The translations under genes and the position numbers were made by a program. Positions 24,042 to 35,625 of a stretch of DNA of 64,000 nucleotides are shown here, piece after piece (position 1 is the first letter of the stretch; each line of letters starts with the position of its first letter). The stretch is taken from positions 10,850,001-10,914,000 of the forward strand of contig JBHGNT010000002.1 in the NCBI GenBank assembly GCA_043228905.1, written 5' to 3'. This DNA is from Azolla caroliniana (lineage: Eukaryota; Polypodiophyta). The notes under the pieces are model-generated. The model was not told where the DNA came from, searched no databases, and saw only the letters and a program-made list of their open reading frames with translations.

Positions 24042-24568
24042 GTTCATTTGAATCCGATTCAGGGTCTTGTCCGGTTCCGGTATCCAAATCTTCTTTTTCG
24101 GTCGGTTCGGATTCTTGTCCGACTCCGGCCAGTTCTTCGAGTGTCTTCTGGCTTCCAACCGGATGGGTCCTTGTATCCTTCGACCAATCTCTGTCAGTTA
24201 ATCCAAATTCCGCTATCTTCTTCTCCGACTCCCAGTTGCCAATAGTCTTGTCTTCCATGAAGACTACGTCTCGACTCCGGAACACCTTCTTGTCAACCAA
24301 GTCCCACACTCGGTACCCGAACTCATCATCACCATATCCAAGTAATATGCATGGCCGAGACTTCAGATCCAATTTCACTCTCTTGTCCTTTTCTACATGC
24401 ACGTAGGCGAGACATCCAAAAACCGTCAAATGCCGGTAAAATACATCTTTACCGGTTCATACTCTTTGTGATGTGTCTCCGTTCAAGGACGCTGAGGGTG
24501 ATCTATTTATCACATAGATCGCCGTCATCAGCGCCTCAACCCAAAACGTCTTGGACAACTTAGCATGT
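24042..24568 (-). pseudogene. Copia pol fragment E' (end of integrase and linker)
   Basis: It contains VFGCLAYVHVEKDKRVK, ILLGYGDDEFGYRVW, DKKVFRSRDVVFMEDKTIG and the linker LDTGTGQDPESDSNE. It covers the same domain stretch as 13578-13945, so it is a second copy and not the other half of E. It ends at AHAKLSKTFW in the middle of integrase, where gypsy J begins. Confidence 0.85.
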
Positions 24569-27107
24569 GGAATTCCTTTAATAAAGTGATCATCGCCGTC
24601 TTGCTGTCCGGTGACATTTCCTTAGCAATATGAACCAGTCTTGCGTCGTCCCCGGTTCCTAAGTTCACTTCCTCTAACTGGGATGCTTTCACGTGTTGGG
24701 ATACCGCCATCTCCCTCTCCAGAGCTTCCTGTGCTTGCCGTAATTCTCTGATAGCCTCCCTGTCCGGCTCCTTGCTGGCAACATCCGATTGCGTTATATA
24801 TGGTGACACTACTTCTGCCACATAGATTTCAAATAGGGGTACAATTTTTGGGTTTTCTTCTAAGTATTGGTCGACCTCTTCATCAGCAAGCCCCTCGAGC
24901 ATGTTTACACCTTCCGCATATAGCGGTGTCAGCTCCTTGCCAGTACCCGATCGAGGGTGGGTAGATACCCTTACTTTAGCCTTTCCTCGCCGGAAGGTAA
25001 TCATGTTTTTCCGCTAGTTTTGTTTGATATGTGCCGTTTTTAGCCATGGGCGGCCCAACAACAGTGGGTAAGCCCCTTGCGCATTGAGCTGGAGAACCAC
25101 CACCAAGATGTGGAATGTGTGTCCTCCGATAGTTACGTCTAAATCCTGTATCAAATCGGTAGGTCTTACCGAACTTGTATCTACCATCCAGAGCCAAAAC
25201 GGGCAAGGCTCCCATTCCTGGATTCCCAGAGTATTACAAGTTCGTAGACTAATCACGTTCATGCCCGATACTCTGTCCATTGTTTCGGATTTCCTCTTGT
25301 GTTTCCCACTCCATTGTTTTGCCTTTTGCCCTGGTGGTGACTTGTTGTATGTCGGCGACTTCTACTACCACCAGGTTTACTGCTGGTCGTTTCTCGTAAC
25401 TTTTAACTGGACATTGATTACTGTAATGTCCTTTTTGCCAATAGTAGTAGCAATACGCTTTCTGGGTGTTGCTAGATTCGACATTCACTCCGGTACCCGG
25501 TTGAGGTCCTATTGGTGGTCGGTTAGGTGCTTGGCCTTGGTCTAGTTGGGTACTTGGTGTGCCCTTGTCCGGCTGCCATTGGTGGTCCTCCTTTCTAGCG
25601 TTCCATTTTTTGTTGAAGCGTTTTTTGTTCCGGTAACCCTGTCGGGGCCGGTTTTCATAATTGCCTTGATCCTCCCTCCGTTGGTTGTAACCGGGGGAGT
25701 GATTCCGGTTGTATCGCTCATATTGATCCCCATTATAATCCCGGTAGCTATCCTGCCAGTCTCGGTCGTGCACGTCTTTTTTATCGTTGTACTGGACATC
25801 TTGTGCTGACCGATAACGCTCATCTTGCCGCTAACGTTCTTCTTCCTCCTCCCGGTTACTCCAGGGTTCGATTTGCCTTACCGGTGCCGCTTGCCGGTTC
25901 AACAAGTTATATTCACATAGGTCCATTGTGTGCGCCCTGGAATGACATAACATGCAGTGTGTCCGCATGGTACATTCTATTGCCAAGTGCCCGACATTGA
26001 GACATGTCGTACATTGTATAGCTTTCCGAAACCGTAAGTCATCTTTTGTCGGTAATGTATGCTGGAGGGCCCCCATTGTTAGCCATGAGCTTGTTTTCTC
26101 CATCTCCCTGATCCGGTCTATGACTTGGTCGATTGTGCTGGTGCGGAAATCAATCACTACGCACACCATACGCAGGGGTTCCCGGAGTGCTGCTAGGAAT
26201 ATTGCTTTAGCCTCTACTTCCGGTGGTGCTCGATTTAGCTGGCTATGCATTCGCTAGAACCAGATTACGAATTGCTGAATGGTTTTTGTAGGTTACTACT
26301 GTATGGTGTAGAATAGGCCAACCATCTCCCATTGATCCATCTCCTTGTTGAAGAACTGTAAAAATCTGGTTTTTAAGTCCTCAAATGTCGTGATGGTGCC
26401 GGGAGGGTGCATCAAGCGCCATTGTGCGGCTGTTCCTTCCAAGGTCATGCCAAACTCTGCAATCTTCGAGCGTTCTGCTTCGGCAACGGTTAACCGTTGC
26501 GACACACGGTTTGCTTCCCATTTTTGTAGAAATGCATAGACATGAGCTTCCGCATCCAGATCATCCCGGTACTTGGGATATTGGAACGACATGTCGTCAT
26601 CCGGTGTCGGAACACAGGCTGGAGGTGTCGGAGGTCTTTCCTCCTCTTCTTTCGGTGTTTCTCATGGTGGTGCTAGAAGCTGATCCACTGCTTGCCGGTC
26701 TAGGGCTTCCTATTCCGTTCACTCCGGTTCTGGTCTCGGCAAGGTATCCGACTGCTCATCCTGCGGTCCATCTGGGTGTTGTGGCTGCTACGGTAATTTG
26801 AATGGGCGCTGCATTCGCGGTCCGAATCCGATTCAAAGGCCAAGAACGGTTCCGAAGCACCTTCCCCTGTCGCTAATGCTTGTAGAATGGATTCCGTGTC
26901 CCGGAGACTGCTCAAGCTACTTCCTTAATCCGGGTGGGGAGTGTGCTGCACACGGAGTGACTCCACGGCCATTCACAGGATTACTTTGGAAAATGATCGA
27001 TCTACACAGATCTCTTCTGCCGCATGCTGGAAAGCCTCTCGCTTCCGCAATCGTTTAGCAAGTCTTCTTGCTCGCTCTGTAACTGGGTCGTTTGTTGGTC
27101 TAGTCAT
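24569..27107 (-). pseudogene. Gypsy element J: gag, protease and RT start, decayed
   Basis: This Ty3/gypsy gag-pol starts at 27107 (MTRPTNDPVTERARR). Gag carries FRKAIQCTTCLNVGHLAIEC and CMLCHSRAHTMDLC knuckles and a third at CYYYWQKGHYSNQC (second Cys lost). An in-frame deletion then removes the linker and the start of protease: the expected IDGGSG site is replaced at about 25275, and reading resumes at GMNVISLRTCNTLGIQEWE. The region before RT (MLEGLADEEVDQYLEENPK) is present up to MITLLKEF at the copia junction. RT, RNase H and integrase are gone. Stops occur near 25010, 25830 and 26290. Confidence 0.85.
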
Positions 27108-27148
27108 CCATTCCCGCCGTTGTTCGCTGCGTTTGTGCAGGAATCGTT

Positions 27149-27599
27149 TGTGCAGACAATGGCCTAACATAGGGTGTCCCTTGAGACATGTCACCAAAGG
27201 GGTGTTGCGGTGAGACCAACTTAGACCGAACTATTAATGAAACCTTGATTGGTTACTAATCGGCAATTCATTAGTCACAATACACGCGTAAGATGGATTA
27301 CACTTAGCACAGAACGGTAATTAACACTGATTCAGATACAGAACAACAACACTCTATTAATTATCCACTAATTGATTACAAACTAACCAGGCCCTTTTAT
27401 AGGTCTCCGGCTCTAGGTACAAACTGGTGCCAACCGGCAACAAGCTACAAACCGGTCCGAATCCAGATTGGCATACCGATTTTGGGTCCGTACGTTCGCT
27501 TCTCAAAATCATACTAATTCTATATTATAGATAATCAGCTCTCGGTTATTAATTATCCCCCTTTTCTTATTCTGGACTTTCGTTGCCGGCCGGCTAACA
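27149..27599 (-). repeat. 5' LTR of gypsy element J
   Basis: This 451-bp LTR ends TTGCCGGCCGGCTAACA on the top strand, matching the TGTTAGCC-type start of the family. It has the shared blocks ACAATGGCCTAACA, CACCAAAGGGGTGTT and ACACGCGTAAGAT. The primer site next to it (27139-27147) is eroded. Its right edge falls inside gypsy Q. Confidence 0.8.
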
Positions 27600-27612
27600 T
27601 ACCCCCTCGATG
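27600..27612 (-). other. 13-bp sliver of gypsy Q integrase
   Basis: TACCCCCTCGATG joins to GATCCATGAACGCC at 59502 once H and M are taken out. The join reads AFMDHHRGG on the minus strand, matching AFVDRHRRG in K. It shows that J, H and M all sit in Q. Confidence 0.65.
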
Positions 27613-28202
27613 TGTTGAGAATAGCATGGAATATAGCTCGGCCACAACCGAGTTTTGAACACTTCCGACGAGAATCAAACACAAAAATGGGAAGAAGGGA
27701 ATGAATGCATGTACACACACGAGTCGATAGAGAGGCCACAAGATGTTTACGTGGAAAACCCTAATACGGAAAAACCACGGGAGCCCACAGGCTCTGAACT
27801 ATCACTATATGAGAAAGGTACAATCAGAGACTCATAGGCAATGACCTCGAGTCCTATTTCTTTGCCAAGCAGTGGTTACAACAGAGTATATCGCTCTGTA
27901 TGTCCTCTCACTCTCTCTCTGTTCTCTCTATACAGTAGTTATACACATACAACAATATGACAACAACCACAAGGTGATTGCCCTAAGTCATATTTATACT
28001 TATATGAACTTAGGGCTATTTACAAATATAGCCTGAATAGGCTTACACAAAACATATTTACAAATATGTCTTCTCATCCAGTTCTCACTGAGTCTATCCG
28101 ATCCGGTTTCCGGTCCAATCCGGTTTCTGGATCTCTTCCAGTTCTCATCGGGTCCATTTCATTCATAACCGGATCCCATCCGGAGGGACTGATTTCCCAA
28201 AA
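27613..28202 (-). repeat. 3' LTR of element H
   Basis: It starts TGTTGAGAATAGCATGG on the top strand. The inner terminus is CCCAAAA, not CCCAACA, so the TG end in element sense is mutated. CCCTAAGTCATATTTATAC with its inverted partner TATATGAACTTAGGG is at 27981-28015. A purine tract is at 28203-28212. Confidence 0.88.
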
Positions 28203-28212
28203 ATCTCCCCCT

Positions 28213-31200
28213 TCACTCCGGCATGGGATGTGTTGTCAAACCGATCCGCTTTCGACACGCGTCCAGCTTGTCGGTTGTCAGCACCTTGGTCAGCATATCC
28301 AACCCATTCTCCTCTGTGTGGATCTTTGTCAGCAGGAACTCTTCATCTTCTACTCTCTCCTGGATCCAATGGTACCTCCGTTGGATATGTTTCATTCGAG
28401 AATGGTAGGCCGCGTTCTTTGCAAGGTAAATGGCACTTTGACTATCTCAGTAAAGCTGGTATTCCTCCTGTTGGATCCCTAGCTCTCCGATGAAGTCCTT
28501 CATCCAGATTATCTCCTTGCCGGCTTCCACAACTGCCATGTACTCCGCCTCCGTGGTTGACAATGCAACCGTCTTTTGAAGCCTCGACTGCCATGAAACT
28601 GCTCCCCCTACATAAGTCATGACATATCCGGATGTAGACTGGCTTGTATCCGCATTAGCCGACATAACCGAATCCGTGAATCCATCAAGTTGGCGATTAC
28701 CAAAGCCAAACCGGAGGTACATACTCACGGTGCCTTTCAAGTACCGAAGTATCAACTTGACCGCGTTCCAGTGCTCATTGTCAGGATTGCTCATGAACCG
28801 GCTCACCACTCCGACTGCGTATATGATATCCGGCTGGGTACATACCATTGCGTACATCAAGCTCCTGACGGTAGAGGCATATGCTATCTTCATCATATCC
28901 GTCTTCTCCGCCTTTGTCCTTAGGCTTTGTTTTCCCAATAGCTTGCAGTTTGCCGGAAGTGTCAATCCGATCGGCTTCGCCTCCAACATGTTGAACTGTT
29001 GCACCACCTTTGTCATGTACTTCTCCTATGACAACTGCAATAGCTTCTTCGACTGGTTCCTGATGATGTGCATTCCCAATATTTGTCTTGCCGGACCCAA
29101 GTCTTTCATTGAGAAGGTCCGGTTCAGAGCCTTCTTCATCATCCGAATCTTGCCTTGGTTTCATTCAATGATCAACATATCATCCACATATAAGAGGAGT
29201 ATCAGGAAATCTCCTCCGTCAAATTTCTTCACAAACACGCAGTGATCGGCCTGTGTCTTGTGGTACCCTTGGTCAGTCATGAAGGAGTCGAACTTCCGGT
29301 ACCATTGCCGGGGGTCTTGCTTCAATCCGTATAAGCTCTTCTTCAGTCGGCACACTAGGTGCTCCTTTCCTTTCTTCTCAAATCCTTCGGATTGATCCAT
29401 GTAGATCTCTTCTTCGAGGTCGCCATGTAGGAATGTCGTCTTGACGTCCAATTGCTCTACCTCGAGGTTCATGCTTGCCGCTATGCTCAATACCGTATGG
29501 ATGGATGTCATTTTTACTACCGGGGCAAAGATCTCATCGAAGGCCACTCCTTTCTTCTGCTAGAAGCCCTTCACCACGACTTGGGCATTATACCTTGGTG
29601 GATTTCCGGCATCTCCCGGTTTCAGCTTATACACACACTTGTTCTGGAGTGCTCTCTTCCCTTTTGGCAACTCCGTCAGTTCATACGCATGGTTCTCATG
29701 CAGGGAATCCATCTCGTCTTGCATGGCACTCAACCACTTGCAGCTATGGGTGTCTCTCTTGGCTTCTTTGAAGCTTTCCGGCTCCCCCTCATCGGTTAGC
29801 AACACATGCTCTACATCCGGAAATCTCCGGGGGCTCTTCTCTCTAAGAGAGGGTATCTCCGTCCTTGGTTTCTGACTACTGGTTCCTCCGTTTGTTCCTC
29901 ATCCTCATCCGATTCGGGATCTTCTCCGGTTCCAATGTCTTCTTCTTCTTCGGTCGGTCCGGTTTCTTGTCTATATCCGGCCAGTTCGTCGAGTGTCATC
30001 CGGTTACCGGCGAACATCTGGTTTTCAACCGGGTAAGTCCTAGTGTCCTCAAGCCGGTTTTCATTGGATGTCTGGAGTTCATCACCTTCATCTCCGAATC
30101 CCAGTCGACAATGGTCCTGTCTTCCATGAAGACTATGTCTCAACTCCGAAACACCTTCTTGTCGACCAGATCCTACACCTGGTAACATAAGTCATCATCG
30201 TCGTATCCAAGGAGTATGCATGGTCTGGACTTCGGATCCAACTTTGCTCTCTTGTCCTTTGCTACATGCACATATGCGAGACACTCGAACACCTTCAGAT
30301 GTCGGAAAGACACGTCTTTACCGGTCCATACTTTCTGAGGTGAGTCTCCTCCCAAGGGTATTGAGGGTGATTTGTTTATCATGTAGGTCGCCTTTATCAG
30401 TGCCTCAGCCCAAAACATCTTGGGTAACTTTGCATGTGCTAGCATGCTCCAGACTCTCTTCATCACGATCTGTTCAATTCCGACATCTTTGGCACGGTGA
30501 ATTCGAGCCGGATTCCCTTCGACCCGCAGTACTCCACAAACTGCCCCTGGTATTCTCCTCCATTGTCTGCTCCAACTGCCTTCAACTTCTGGCTGGTTTC
30601 TCTTTCCACTCTCGTGTGGAGCTCCTTGAAGACGGATAACACTTGATCCTTCTTCTTCAACGGCGAGACCCACAACTTCCGGATGTGGTCATCAATGAAG
30701 GTCACGAAGTACTGCGATCCGGCATGTGACTTCGTGTCCATTTGACACACATCAATATGCACCAGCTCCAGTGGTGCATTCTGTCTCATCGGTGGTCTTG
30801 ACCAGAAGGAGGTTCGGTTTTGCTTGCCGGCCAAGCAATCAATGCACTTTTCAAGTTGTACGTCCTTCACCGGAATGATATTTTCTTCAGCAAGTCTCTT
30901 CATCCCCTTCTGACTCATGTGACACAGTCTCTTGTGCCACAGCTCACCGGTAGTGTCGGATGCAACGTTCACTTCTTCCCAGCATATCCGGGCATGCATC
31001 AAGTATAGTGTGTTGACCTTCTAGGCTCGAGCTACTATTAGGCTCCATTTGCTGAACTTCATAACTCCATTCCGGATGCTACCCATGTAGCCTTCATCAT
31101 CTTGCGGATCGGCTGATATTAGGTTCAGTTGAACCTCCGGAACGTGTCAGACATCCTTCAACAACAACTTGCATCCGGTTAATGTCACCAACAACACATC

Positions 31201-32213
31201 TCCTATGCCGATAATTCGGCATGTACCTTCATTCCCCATCCAGATACAACCATGATCACCGGCTGTGTAGGATGAGAAGCATTTCTGATCCGGTGTCAGG
31301 TGGAACGACGTTTCAGAATCGACAACCCACATTGTCTCATCGCCGACAAGGTTTAACTCATTCTCTTCGGTAATGAGCATCAGTTCTTCTTCACTTGTCG
31401 CGATTGCCGATGTTCACTTCCGATCTGGGCCTCTCCAGTCCGTACCATTTCAGTTCGAACTCTTCTTCGAATCGGTATCGTCGGTTTTTTTCTCTTTCCG
31501 GAAATGCCGACAAATCTTCTGGAAGTGCCCCGGCTTCCCGCAATAGAAGCACGTGGGCCTCCCCCTTGACTTTGACCTTTTCCCCGAGTTGTCCCGGTTT
31601 TGGGGACTCCAATACTAGCCTCTTCCCCGGTTGTGGTCATCTTCCGTGATCAAGGCCTTCGGATCGGTTCCAGTCTCCCGGTCTATCCAGCGAGCTTCTT
31701 CATCTAGCAAGCTTGATTTTACCCTTGCTAGGGACAACTATTTTCCTTCAGGCCTGACATTGCCCAACGTAACAACTAGCGTCTCCCAACTATCCGGGAG
31801 GGAACCGCGCCGGAGTAATGCGAGTACCTCATCGGTGAGAGGTACTTCCAACGAGGTTGCTTGGTGTATTAGCCCTTGGAAGGCGTTCATGTGCTCCGCC
31901 ATATTGGAGCCGTCCTGGTACCGGAGCCTCACTAGCTTCCGGAATGCCGAATATTCTCCTAGAGTTCGCGAGCCTTACTTTCTTCATTGAAGTTGTTGTA
32001 TAGGCTCATGTCGATGAAGCACCGGATGTATGCTGTCGTCGTCTTCATGTACATCACCTCCCACGCTGTGGCGTCGATCTTGTCCGGTCTCTTGTCCTTG
32101 AATTGAACCGGCAACCAAAGATCTTTAACCACTAGCATATCCCTCATCTTCGACTTCCACACTCAGTAGTTGGAGCCGGTGAGCTTGAACATGCCGCCGA
32201 ACGATTCTTCCAT
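28213..32213 (-). pseudogene. Element H gag-pol, decayed
   Basis: The start at 32213 gives MEESFGGMFKLTGSNY, then a stop (TAG near 32166). Gag continues in pieces with CFYCGKPGHFRKI-type knuckle near 31540. Protease has WVVDSETSFHLTPD near 31350, where the normal DSGAS is DSETS (Gly to Glu). The integrase zinc domain and first Asp are kept (LELVHIDVCQMD), and ADNGGEY is present, but sequence around the catalytic Glu is deleted (SELNRS...). RT has LLLYVDDMLI near 29170-29205 and RNase H TDSVMSANADTSQSTSGY, with the second Asp changed. At least seven stops or frameshifts occur. Confidence 0.87.
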
Positions 32214-32229
32214 TTCTTGTGTTGTTCCC

Positions 32230-32239
32230 TCTAATACCA
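32230..32239 (-). other. Primer binding site of element H
   Basis: The element strand reads TGGTATTAGA, one C-to-T change from the initiator-Met complement. It lies three bases from the LTR. Confidence 0.75.
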
Positions 32240-32242
32240 GTT

Positions 32243-32832
32243 TGTTGAGAATAGCGCGGAATATAGCTCGGCCACAACCGAGTTTTGAACACTTCTGATC
32301 AGAATCAAACACAAAAATGGGAAGAAGGGAGTGAATGCACATACATACACGAGTCGATAGAGAGGACACAAGATGTTTACGTGGAAAACCCTAATAGGGA
32401 AAAGCCACGGGAGCCCACAGGCTCCGAACTATCACTATATGAGAAAGGTACAATCAGAGACTCGGAGGCAACGACCTCGAGCTCTGTTTCTTTGCCAAGC
32501 AGTGGTTACAATAGAGTATATCGCTCTTTATGTCCTCTCATTCTCTCTCTGTTCTCTTTATACAATAGTTATACACATACAACAATATGACAACAACCAC
32601 AAGGTGATTGCCCTAAGTCATATTTATACTTATACGAACTTAGGGCTATTTACAAATATAGCGTCAATAGGCTTATACAAAACATATTTACAAATATGTC
32701 TTCTCATCCGGTTCTCACTGGGTCTATCCGATCCGGTTTCTGATCCAATCCGGTTTCTGGATCTCTTCTGGTTCTCACCGGGTCCACTTCATTCATAACC
32801 GGATCCTATCCGGAGGAACCGATTTCCCAACA
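32243..32832 (-). repeat. 5' LTR of element H
   Basis: It is 590 bp, the same length as the 3' copy. The top strand runs TGTTGAGAATAGCGCGG to TTTCCCAACA. It retains intact TG...CA ends. Confidence 0.9.
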
Positions 32833-32839
32833 CAATGAT

Positions 32840-33274
32840 TGTTAACTCTTAGGGCCGGACAATGGCCTAACACAGGGTGTCTACGGAAGACACTTCACCA
32901 AAGGGGTGTTACGGCAAGAGGATTAAGATCAACGATTAATCCGACTTAATTAGGTTACTTAGCAAGATCGTCCTTAACAATCACACGCGTAAGATATAAC
33001 AATGAATGCAGAACGGAAATTAACACAGAGATATAGAAAACACTAATCTTTATTAATTATCCGCTGCTCATTACATTGTAACCGGGCCTTTAAATAGGTT
33101 TCTGGTCTGTAGTACAAAACGGTGCCATCCGCACTTGTTCGGGATCGGTCCGGATCCAGAACGGCATACCAATTCCGGTCTGTCCATCCACACTCATAGC
33201 TTACTTATAACCATTCCTAATAATTAAATAACTCCTCCGTTTCACACTCTGGACTCCTTTGCTGGCCGGTAACA
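32840..33274 (-). repeat. 3' LTR of gypsy element M
   Basis: The top strand runs TGTTAACTCTTAGGG to GGCCGGTAACA. It pairs with 59062-59496 at equal length with no gaps; I count 14 differences, all transitions. Confidence 0.92.
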
Positions 33275-33299
33275 CATGACACGCCCGTGGGACAGTACC
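33275..33299 (-). other. Conserved GC-rich motif next to 3' LTR of M
   Basis: In element sense it reads GGTACTGTCCCACGGG then CGTGTCATG, ending at the LTR. The same motif ends at the LTR in K and N. It takes the place where a polypurine tract is expected but is not purine-rich. Confidence 0.7.
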
Positions 33300-33329
33300 T
33301 TGTACGTCGAATCCACCATCCGACCCTTG

Positions 33330-35216
33330 CTATTCTTCGTCCAAAATATCTAGAATGCTTTGTTCGAGAGTCTCCAATGGTTCATTTGGAATTGGTTGTT
33401 GTTGTTGTTGTTGTTGTTGCTCTGTTGATGGCTGCTGCGACTGGTCCTTTGGTGGCTGCTGCGGCTGCTCCTCCGTTTGTTGCTCTGACACCGGCGTTTC
33501 CGTCGTTACTCCCTCCATCGTAGTGGTCTCCGGTTGACTGGTTCCGGCCTGGCCCTCAACCGGCGACGGTTCCTCATCACTAAGGTTAACCGTTGCCGCT
33601 TCCCGTGCTTTTTCTTCCCAAACCCGGGACCGCTCGTAGCTTTCAAACTGGATTTGAGCATCCAGCCTATCATCGTCTAGCTGAGCTACGAGTTGTCGGA
33701 CCTGCACCAGCTGTTCCTCCGCTAGGACTTGGAAGTCTTCAGCCAGCTCGTCCCGTATGGCGGTGAAGTCCTCGGAAGTCAACGTATAACAATCATCTCC
33801 TTCCTTCCGCCGATTTGCCACGTCTGCTCGTAGCAATTGGAGTTCCGCCGTATTTTGTGCCCACTTTGTCCACCATCTTACGGAGCTTTCGTCAATCAAG
33901 CATTTTGTCTGATTCAGCCATGCCCGGAGGATGCACTGAATCCAGCCCGTTCCCAACTGCGATTTGATCTCCGCAGCTTGCCGTTCCTCCTTCAATTGCT
34001 TTATGATTTTGACGTTGTCTTCCACTTGCTCCTTGTAATGCGTCAATTGCCTTCGATATGTGCTTTGTAATTTTTGCAATACCGTTGACACTCTCTCCTT
34101 TTCTTCCCGCTGTTGCTTCTGGAGCTCCATCCGGACCTTCTCCGCCTCGTTCAACCGTCTTGTATTTTCCGCTCGTTCGTCGGCGAGCGCCGTCGCGACC
34201 CGATCAACTTCCTGCTGGAGCTCGGCCACCCATTCCTTATGCTCCGTTTCCAGCCGTTTGTAGTCCCGGTGCAGGTGCTCAAAATCATCTGTCTTTTGCT
34301 TGAGCCGTGCGTTGATCTGTCGACGGGCCCGGTCCTCTCGGTCCTTCTATTGGCGGAGCTCTTCCTTTAGCCGTTCAATTTCCGTTTCCACCGTCTTCCG
34401 CAGCTTGTCCTTTTCCTACAACACTTTGTCTTTTTTCTCCCTTAGCCGGTCGTACGCTTGATGGCCTTTCCGGAGGCTCTCCTCTGCTCGACGGAGGTTC
34501 TCAGCAATCTTCTTTAATTCTGCTTCGGCCGCAGTCTTCAATTCCTGTTCCCGGCTCCTTAGCGCTTCTTGTGCAGCAAGTTCATCTCTCAATTCCGCAA
34601 GCTCCTGGGCTTGCGCCGTAGCTCTCTCTGGAACGGTTTCCGTTGCCGGCGTCTTATTAGTATGTACAGGTTGGTCTGGTTCTTTATTCTGTACATTTAC
34701 CAGAGTCACCGATGATTGGATCTGTGTTGCCGTTAAGGCCATTTTGGCCATTTCTGCCATGACCTGATCCAAGTCTTTTTCAAGGCACCGGATTTTGGAC
34801 CGGGCCGACTCTAGTTGTTCGGTTGTGACGAGCAACCGTTCGCTTTGCGCTCTTCCTTCCGCCTCAATATACCCCAATGCTCCGGCAATCTATTCGCCTA
34901 TCCACCGGAGCCACAGGCTACCGGTGCATTGTTGTTGCGCTTGCACGTAGGTTTGACGGATGGGCTCGCTTGTGGATGGGTGGTCCCGCCTGATTGCGCC
35001 GAGTTGCAATTCTGTTTCTGGCTGTGGACCATCATGCTGTCCTGGTTCCACTTGCGCTTCTTCTTGGTTGGCCAAGGGAGGCTGCATTGACCTTTCCGGC
35101 TCTGGCGGAATGGGACTTGCCGGTGCTGCCGGTGGTGCAGGGGCTTCTGATTCCGGTGCCATGCGCACCGGTTCCGGTTCCTCCCTTGGCGTGGGAGTTT
35201 CAGTATGGGGAGCTGG
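33330..35216 (-). pseudogene. M 3' gene, coiled-coil and tail part
   Basis: This is the second half of the extra gene (first half at 44786-45696), cut by element K. From 35216 leftward it reads a Pro/Glu-rich linker, a short block SLWLRWIGE with a stop near 34889, a long charged coiled coil (LRRAEESLRKGHQAYDRLR, RQAAEIKSQLGTGWIQC), then the conserved stretch EDFTAIRDELAEDFQVLAEE, a Q-rich tract (CAA repeats near 33397-33420) and the terminal LEQSILDILDEE. Stops or frame breaks occur near 34889, 34418 and 34350. No membrane segment or signal peptide is visible, so it does not look like an envelope gene. Function is unknown. Confidence 0.78.
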
Positions 35217-35573
35217 TGTTGGCCGGTCAGAAGAGCAAGGACAAGTGGGAAGGTGGAGTCGGATCGGATAATAGGAAGTAAATGATAGTAGAATTATTAT
35301 TCGGAGGGACGGATCCGGTACAGTTGTACCGATCCAGATCCGGACCGATTCGGATGTCGGTTGCCTAAGCGCACTGATTGTAACCTTGCCGGATGCCTAT
35401 AAAAGGATACAAAAGTAATTATTGCGTGGTTATCTGTATCTTCGTATTGTTTACTGTCTGTGCTTAATTGTAATTATCTTACGCGTGTAACCTAGCATCC
35501 AATCCTTACCACCCCTTTGGAGAAGTGTCGGATAGACACCTGTGTTGAGGCTAGTCCGGCCAGGCAGACAACA
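35217..35573 (+). repeat. 5' LTR of gypsy element K
   Basis: It is 357 bp, TGTTGGCC...CAGACAACA, with TATAAAA at 35398-35404. Against the 3' LTR it has a 33-bp deletion just after that box and nine substitutions, eight of them transitions. Confidence 0.92.
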
Positions 35574-35579
35574 CTATTT

Positions 35580-35595
35580 TGGCGACCACGATTCC
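35580..35595 (+). other. Primer binding site of element K
   Basis: TGGCGACCACGATTCC lies six bases inside the 5' LTR and is repeated in M (59039-59054). It begins TGG as tRNA 3' complements do but is not the initiator-Met type. I cannot name the tRNA with confidence. Confidence 0.75.
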
Positions 35596-35625
35596 TGCAA
35601 AGCGCAGAGGAAAACCGGGGGATGG

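Larger units (their letters stand above)
27613..32832 (-). mobile_element. Copia LTR retrotransposon H, full length, decayed
   Basis: This is a 5,220-bp element with two 590-bp LTRs, a primer site and a purine tract. Flanks are CGATG (27608-27612) and CAATG (32833-32837), a target duplication with one G/A change. The LTRs differ at roughly two dozen sites by eye, so it is much older than B. It is the same subgroup as G. Confidence 0.9.
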
